The notes beneath the pieces are model-generated. The model searched no databases. It saw only the letters and a program-made list of their open reading frames with translations, and was not told the origin of the DNA. This document shows positions 60,139 to 64,000 of a stretch of DNA of 64,000 nt, one piece after another. The position numbers and the translations under genes were made by a program. The DNA is taken from positions 62,001 to 126,000 of the forward strand of contig JAEUWC010000026.1 in NCBI GenBank assembly GCA_016786465.1. The letters are read 5' to 3'. This DNA is from Bdellovibrionales bacterium. GTDB lineage: Bacteria > Bdellovibrionota > UBA1018. The number at the start of each line of letters is the position of its first letter. Within the stretch, counting starts at the first letter, position 1.

Positions 60139-60954
60139 ATGGGAAAAAATGCTCGCAGTCTTTGGCTAATCCTCGCACTTTCTTGTTCCGCGATGGCGCA
60201 GACCGCGCCTGCTTCGCCCGATCAGATGGAAATTTTTCAGGCAATTTTGCCATCGGGCAAAGTCTTGGAAGCTAGAATCACTCCCGTCTATCCGTGGCAT
60301 TTCACTTTCAGCACCTACCTTTTGGTCGAAACCGGCGAAAATCCGTCGGCTTTCGTTGCCCCGCACATCAAGTGCAAGGGTGACCCTAGTTTAGGTTGGA
60401 CCTGTTCACGCGTCGGTTCAGCGTACCTAGGTGATCCGATTCAAATCGAAATCATGCCCAGTCAGCGGTTACAGGGCTATTACGACCTTCACATCCAGCA
60501 GTTCGTGATTGACCCCACTAGCCAAAAGCCCGTTGCGACGACTGCGCAAACGGTTCTGGATTTGTTGCCTTCCTATTCGCTTCCGCGAATTCGTACGATT
60601 TCATCCCTGTCACGCCCCCAAGGGCCAGACGGCCCGGAATACGACCTTCACTTCGTCGATCGGGGCGGGTTTATCGCCCTAGAAGGCAAAGAAATTACTC
60701 CAGGACAGATTCTCAGTTTTAGCCTGCTTCGGCGCGGAGAATGTTTCGGATATGACCAGGTTTACGTCGCCTGCACCGGTGGAAGAAGTGATCCGACAAC
60801 TCGGGACGATCTCTGGGTCGCACACAGTTTCCAACAGTCCTATATGCGCCCAGGGTTCACGGAAAGACGAATGGTGTCGGCACAATTGAAGCTCTACTCT
60901 TACGAAACTCAAAGTGCTTGGGTCGTTCACGACGACGGGTTTACTTGGAAGTAA
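60139..60954 (+). CDS. exported protein of unknown function
   Basis: A 271-residue protein with a signal peptide (LWLILALSCSAMA, then QTAPAS). The mature part has beta-rich segments and isolated cysteines (IKCKGDPS, WTCSRVG, GECFGYDQVYVACTGG) and is probably periplasmic. TTAAGG stands eight bases before the ATG. It follows the pseudouridine synthase by 31 bases and converges with the SpoVR gene seven bases away. No family recognised. Confidence 0.72.
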   Translation: MGKNARSLWLILALSCSAMAQTAPASPDQMEIFQAILPSGKVLEARITPVYPWHFTFSTYLLVETGENPSAFVAPHIKCKGDPSLGWTCSRVGSAYLGDPIQIEIMPSQRLQGYYDLHIQQFVIDPTSQKPVATTAQTVLDLLPSYSLPRIRTISSLSRPQGPDGPEYDLHFVDRGGFIALEGKEITPGQILSFSLLRRGECFGYDQVYVACTGGRSDPTTRDDLWVAHSFQQSYMRPGFTERRMVSAQLKLYSYETQSAWVVHDDGFTWK

Positions 60955-60961
60955 GAATCGC

Positions 60962-62488
60962 CTAAACAAATCTTTCCGTGAATTCTCCGCCGGCGTACGT
61001 ATAGACTTTTTTCTGTCCGTCGACGTCGGTTTCGACATTCACGGGTCTGCGCCAGATATCTGAAAGCGCACGCATACTTTCACGCGCGTACTTGACATCC
61101 AAATCCAGGCCTTGATGTTTGTGCCAAAGAAGAAGTTCGCCCTTGTTCTGGAAATTTCCGTCCATCACGTAAATCATGGGCTGCCCACGATTGGTCATCG
61201 AAAATAAAAGCTTTTCTTTGACCTTTTTAAAATCGCGATCCGCGATTTCATACTGATTCGTGCGGCGGTTGAATGCATAGGTGTAAAGCTTGAATCGTTC
61301 AACGAATTCTTCGGTCAAATATTCGTCAATAAAAGTCACGTCATTGCAAACGCGGCGGACTTCAAAAATTTTCTGGCGGCCCTGCCCAAGCTTGGTATCC
61401 CACCGTGCCTTGGCCACCATGTCGTCGCATTCGTCGTATTCTTTTCCAAACTTGCCACGGTTCCACCGGTCTTCGATGTCTCGAAAAAGTTCGATCCCGA
61501 TCTTGTATGGATTCACGCGCCCGGGCTGCATGACCAGCGTTCCTGCGTGGCTATCTGCAAAATCGATGATTTCAGAATCTTTCAACGCTTTTTCGGTCAT
61601 GATTTTCGAGTGCCAGTAGCTAGCCCACCCTTCGTTCATGATCTTGGTCTGAATCTGTGGTGCAAAATAATAGGCTTCGTCGCGCACAATCGAAAGCACG
61701 TCCTGTTCCCAGGTTTCCAAGGGCGCATTTTGAAGCAAGAAAGCCAAAACGTCTTTTTGCGGTTCTGAAGGATGGCGCTTGGCCCTTTTCGCCATTTCTT
61801 CGGCCTTCTTCTTTTGTTCTTCGACAAAATCGGGCGGATTAATAAACTTGTCCATGTACGAACGGTCTGAACGAAGCTTTCCCGTTTCCTGCGAACTGGC
61901 CGGATCAGGATCTTTGTCGGTGACCGACTTTCCTTGGGTAAAGGGCAAGTACGGATCAATCAGGTTTTCCAGGGTCAAGCAGCGGTCAATGAAAGTTTCC
62001 ACGCGGTCTTGACCATACTGGTCCATGTAATCGCGGATACGGACGGCGTGGTTTGCCATCTGGTCCAGCATTTTGCGGTTGGTTTTTGAAAACCAATAAT
62101 TGTTCTTAAAAAAGTCCACGTGCCCGTAAACGTGCGCCATGACGATCTTCTGATCGACATAACTATTGCTTTTCATCAAGTAGGCGTACGAAGGGTCGGT
62201 GTTGATCACCATTTCATAAATTTTTTGAAGACCCCATTCATAGCCCTTGGACATCTGGTCGTAATCCATTCCAAAGCGCCAGTGCGGGTAACGAACGGGA
62301 AACCCGCCCAAGGAAGCCAACGAATTGATCTGGTCATAGTCGACCATTTCAAAGACGGTTTCGAAAAAATCCAATCCAAAGCCGCGCGCGTATCCTTGGA
62401 TTTCGTCGCGAAGCTTCGCCAGTTCCGGGGTCAGGTTGGTGTCGGATCCCATGGCTGCCATGCTATTGTCTTTTCCCGCCTGCGGCAT
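60962..62488 (-). CDS. spoVR: SpoVR-family protein
   Basis: A 508-residue protein of the SpoVR/YcgB family: IQGYARGFGLDFFETVFEMV, PVRYPHWRFGMDYDQM, IVMAHVYGHVDFFKNNYWFS and MNEGWASYWHSKIM. Its biochemical function is not established; the family is tied to spore cortex formation in Bacillus and to stress and starvation in other bacteria. It lies nine bases after the YeaH gene. Alternative ATGs occur at codons 10 and 13; no clear ribosome binding site decides. Confidence 0.92.
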   Translation of the reverse strand: MPQAGKDNSMAAMGSDTNLTPELAKLRDEIQGYARGFGLDFFETVFEMVDYDQINSLASLGGFPVRYPHWRFGMDYDQMSKGYEWGLQKIYEMVINTDPSYAYLMKSNSYVDQKIVMAHVYGHVDFFKNNYWFSKTNRKMLDQMANHAVRIRDYMDQYGQDRVETFIDRCLTLENLIDPYLPFTQGKSVTDKDPDPASSQETGKLRSDRSYMDKFINPPDFVEEQKKKAEEMAKRAKRHPSEPQKDVLAFLLQNAPLETWEQDVLSIVRDEAYYFAPQIQTKIMNEGWASYWHSKIMTEKALKDSEIIDFADSHAGTLVMQPGRVNPYKIGIELFRDIEDRWNRGKFGKEYDECDDMVAKARWDTKLGQGRQKIFEVRRVCNDVTFIDEYLTEEFVERFKLYTYAFNRRTNQYEIADRDFKKVKEKLLFSMTNRGQPMIYVMDGNFQNKGELLLWHKHQGLDLDVKYARESMRALSDIWRRPVNVETDVDGQKKVYTYAGGEFTERFV

Positions 62489-62497
62489 TTAGGGGCA

Positions 62498-63619
62498 TCA
62501 TTTGCCCTTCCCCAAGAAATCTTTGATCGACTGTAAAATTCCGTCCTTGTTTTCGATCTTCGAAAGAATGACGGAATCATGTTCGGTCCCAAAGAATTCT
62601 TTCAGATCTTTATAGAACTGACCTGATCCATAGCGGCTTTCGACCTGGCCGTAGCAAAACGTGTTCACCAACGGCAAAAGTTCCTGCTTCAAAAGATCCA
62701 AGCAAAGTTTCGTGTCTTCGCCTGACCAGTTGTCGCCGTCTGAAAAATGAAACGGATAAATGTTCCAGTCTTGCGGCGGATAATCATTATCGATGATCTT
62801 TTGGCAAAGCTTATAAGCCGAAGAAATCAAGGTTCCGCCGCTTTCGCGGGTTTTGAAAAAAGTCTGTTCGTCGACTTCGCGCGCGGTCGCGTCGTGAATG
62901 ATGTAACGGGTTTCAATGCCTTTGTACTGTGAACGAAGCCAGGTATCGATCCAGAAGGCTTCGGTCCGAACAATTTCTTTTTGCTCGTCGCCCATCGAAC
63001 CCGACACGTCCATCATGTAAATGATGACCGCATTGTTTTCATGACGAACGTCGGTTTTCCAAGACCGGTACCGCATGTCGCTTTTGATCGGCACGATCAC
63101 GGGCTTATCGGGGTTATAGGTTCCCGATGCGATCTGGCGACGCAAAGTTTCTTTGAAAGTGCGCTTGAAATGACGAAGGCTGTTCGGCCCTTGGTTCGCA
63201 ATCCCGGTGTATTTTTCCGTTTTTGCGCGAACCGTGTTGTGACCTCGCGGTTCAATCTTGGGCAGTTCCAACTGTTCGCCCATGATTTCGGCCAATTCCT
63301 GCAAAGTCAGATCGACTTCTAATCCGTGTTCGCCTGACTGGTTTCCGGCCTGACCTTCTCCGCCTTCACCTTCTTGCGGATCACCCGAACCCCCGACCGG
63401 ATCACCGGGCTGGCCATCCCCTTGCCCCACCCCACCGGCTTCTTTATCCCCGTACTTAAAATGCGGGATTTCGATCTGAGGAAGCGGAATGGACACCATG
63501 TCCTTTCCCTTGCGGCCGATCATTTCGCCGTGGGTGATGTACTTTTTCAGATCCTGCTTGATCTTGCCCTTCACGATGTTGCGGAAGCGGGCATGATCGC
63601 GGTGGATATTGTAGATCAT
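62498..63619 (-). CDS. YeaH/YhbH-family protein with a von Willebrand-like domain (DUF444)
   Basis: A 373-residue protein of the YeaH/YhbH family. A Gly/Asp/Gln-rich low-complexity stretch (residues 60-95, [16 protein letters not shown]) precedes a conserved part with [14 protein letters not shown], a MIDAS-like [18 protein letters not shown] and [11 protein letters not shown]. The family is encoded with the PrkA/YeaG kinase and acts in stress responses of unclear mechanism. It stands between the kinase (68-base gap) and SpoVR. Confidence 0.92.
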   Translation of the reverse strand: MIYNIHRDHARFRNIVKGKIKQDLKKYITHGEMIGRKGKDMVSIPLPQIEIPHFKYGDKEAGGVGQGDGQPGDPVGGSGDPQEGEGGEGQAGNQSGEHGLEVDLTLQELAEIMGEQLELPKIEPRGHNTVRAKTEKYTGIANQGPNSLRHFKRTFKETLRRQIASGTYNPDKPVIVPIKSDMRYRSWKTDVRHENNAVIIYMMDVSGSMGDEQKEIVRTEAFWIDTWLRSQYKGIETRYIIHDATAREVDEQTFFKTRESGGTLISSAYKLCQKIIDNDYPPQDWNIYPFHFSDGDNWSGEDTKLCLDLLKQELLPLVNTFCYGQVESRYGSGQFYKDLKEFFGTEHDSVILSKIENKDGILQSIKDFLGKGK

Positions 63620-63687
63620 TGCAACCTAGGCCGGCTTCGCTTGCCGTCGGGCATCGAGTTTTTCATGGATTGCCAAAACCCCACTGA

Positions 63688-64000
63688 TCAGCTCCGTTTC
63701 TTCACATCGCCGCGAGCAAAGATGCTGGCGACGAAATTCAACACGTCCGTTGAACACACTTCGCAGTATCCGTAATTCTTGATCAGTCTGGACTTCACGA
63801 CGTCGATCTTTTCCTGGGTGGAACGATCCACGACGTTTGAAACCAACGAAGTCAGCTTGATGGTGTCCTTCTGATCTTCAAACAACTTCAGTTCCAATGC
63901 CTTGTGCAAGCGTTCATTGGTCTTGTAATCAAAGGTGCGTCCTTCGATCGCAAGCGCACCGATGTAATTCATGATTTCGCGCCGGAAATCATCTTTGCGG
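63688..64000 (-). CDS. prkA: PrkA/YeaG-type serine protein kinase, C-terminal end
   Basis: The visible 103 codons are the C-terminus of a PrkA-type kinase; the start lies beyond the window. [20 protein letters not shown] and [15 protein letters not shown] match the end of PrkA/YeaG proteins. The frame is open to the window edge. PrkA joins an AAA+ module to a kinase-like domain. Its place upstream of YeaH and SpoVR on the same strand gives the well-known prkA-yeaH-spoVR grouping. Confidence 0.88.
   Translation of the reverse strand, partial: RKDDFRREIMNYIGALAIEGRTFDYKTNERLHKALELKLFEDQKDTIKLTSLVSNVVDRSTQEKIDVVKSRLIKNYGYCEVCSTDVLNFVASIFARGDVKKRS

Overview
The window reads as a chromosome segment from a motile, diderm, flagellated bacterium with about 50% GC. 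The best fit is the Bdellovibrionota (Bdellovibrio/Oligoflexia-like). The reasons are a TIGR02147-type regulator, a FlbD-MotA-MotB flagellar block, a PrkA/YeaH/SpoVR stress block, and very many signal peptides and lipoprotein signals on large proteins of unknown function. This placement is inference; no rRNA or other phylogenetic marker is present. I saw no tRNA, insertion sequence, prophage or CRISPR array. Genes are tightly packed, with many ATGA or longer start/stop overlaps.

Layout. 1-5230 (+): tail of a chemotaxis operon, cheW (partial), a three-PAS soluble chemoreceptor, cheY, cheR, cheB and an OmpR-type response regulator. 5203-14273: secreted proteins, including an erythromycin-esterase-family protein and a leftward set made of an esterase with duplicated PKD/discoidin modules, a beta-helix lipoprotein and an FG-GAP lipoprotein. 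14475-18126 (+): a TIGR02147 regulator coupled to a secreted HExxH-ankyrin protein and an antiporter. 18109-23317: trehalose metabolism, with a membrane-sensor/OtsA fusion, OtsB and a MarR regulator leftward, and a GH15 glucosidase divergent from them. 23314-33670 (-): one long phosphate operon, pstS-C-A-B-phoU-phoB-phoR, running on without a gap into a penicillin-acylase-type amidase and a secreted LNS2/HAD phosphatase-like protein.

33706-39238: an alpha/beta hydrolase, then dabA-dabB (energy-coupled CO2 hydration/bicarbonate uptake) on the other strand. 39359-45299: a phospholipase-D-like lipoprotein, an aminotransferase with a coupled 49-residue membrane peptide, and a two-gene set including a subtilisin-like protein whose catalytic His and oxyanion Asn are replaced. 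45430-47246 (-): motB, motA, flbD. 47356-48627: a membrane protein of unknown function. 49035-59103 (+): four consecutive large lipoprotein genes of unknown function (356, 1490, 695 and 811 residues) behind a leader rich in inverted repeats. 59082-60954: an RluA-type pseudouridine synthase and an unknown secreted protein. 60962-64000 (-): SpoVR, YeaH and the C-terminal end of the PrkA kinase.

The strongest candidates for undescribed biology are the four-lipoprotein operon, the catalytically altered subtilase pair with an mRNA hairpin that appears to mask its ribosome binding site, the TIGR02147/HExxH-ankyrin/antiporter unit, and the extension of the Pho operon into an acylase and an LNS2 protein.
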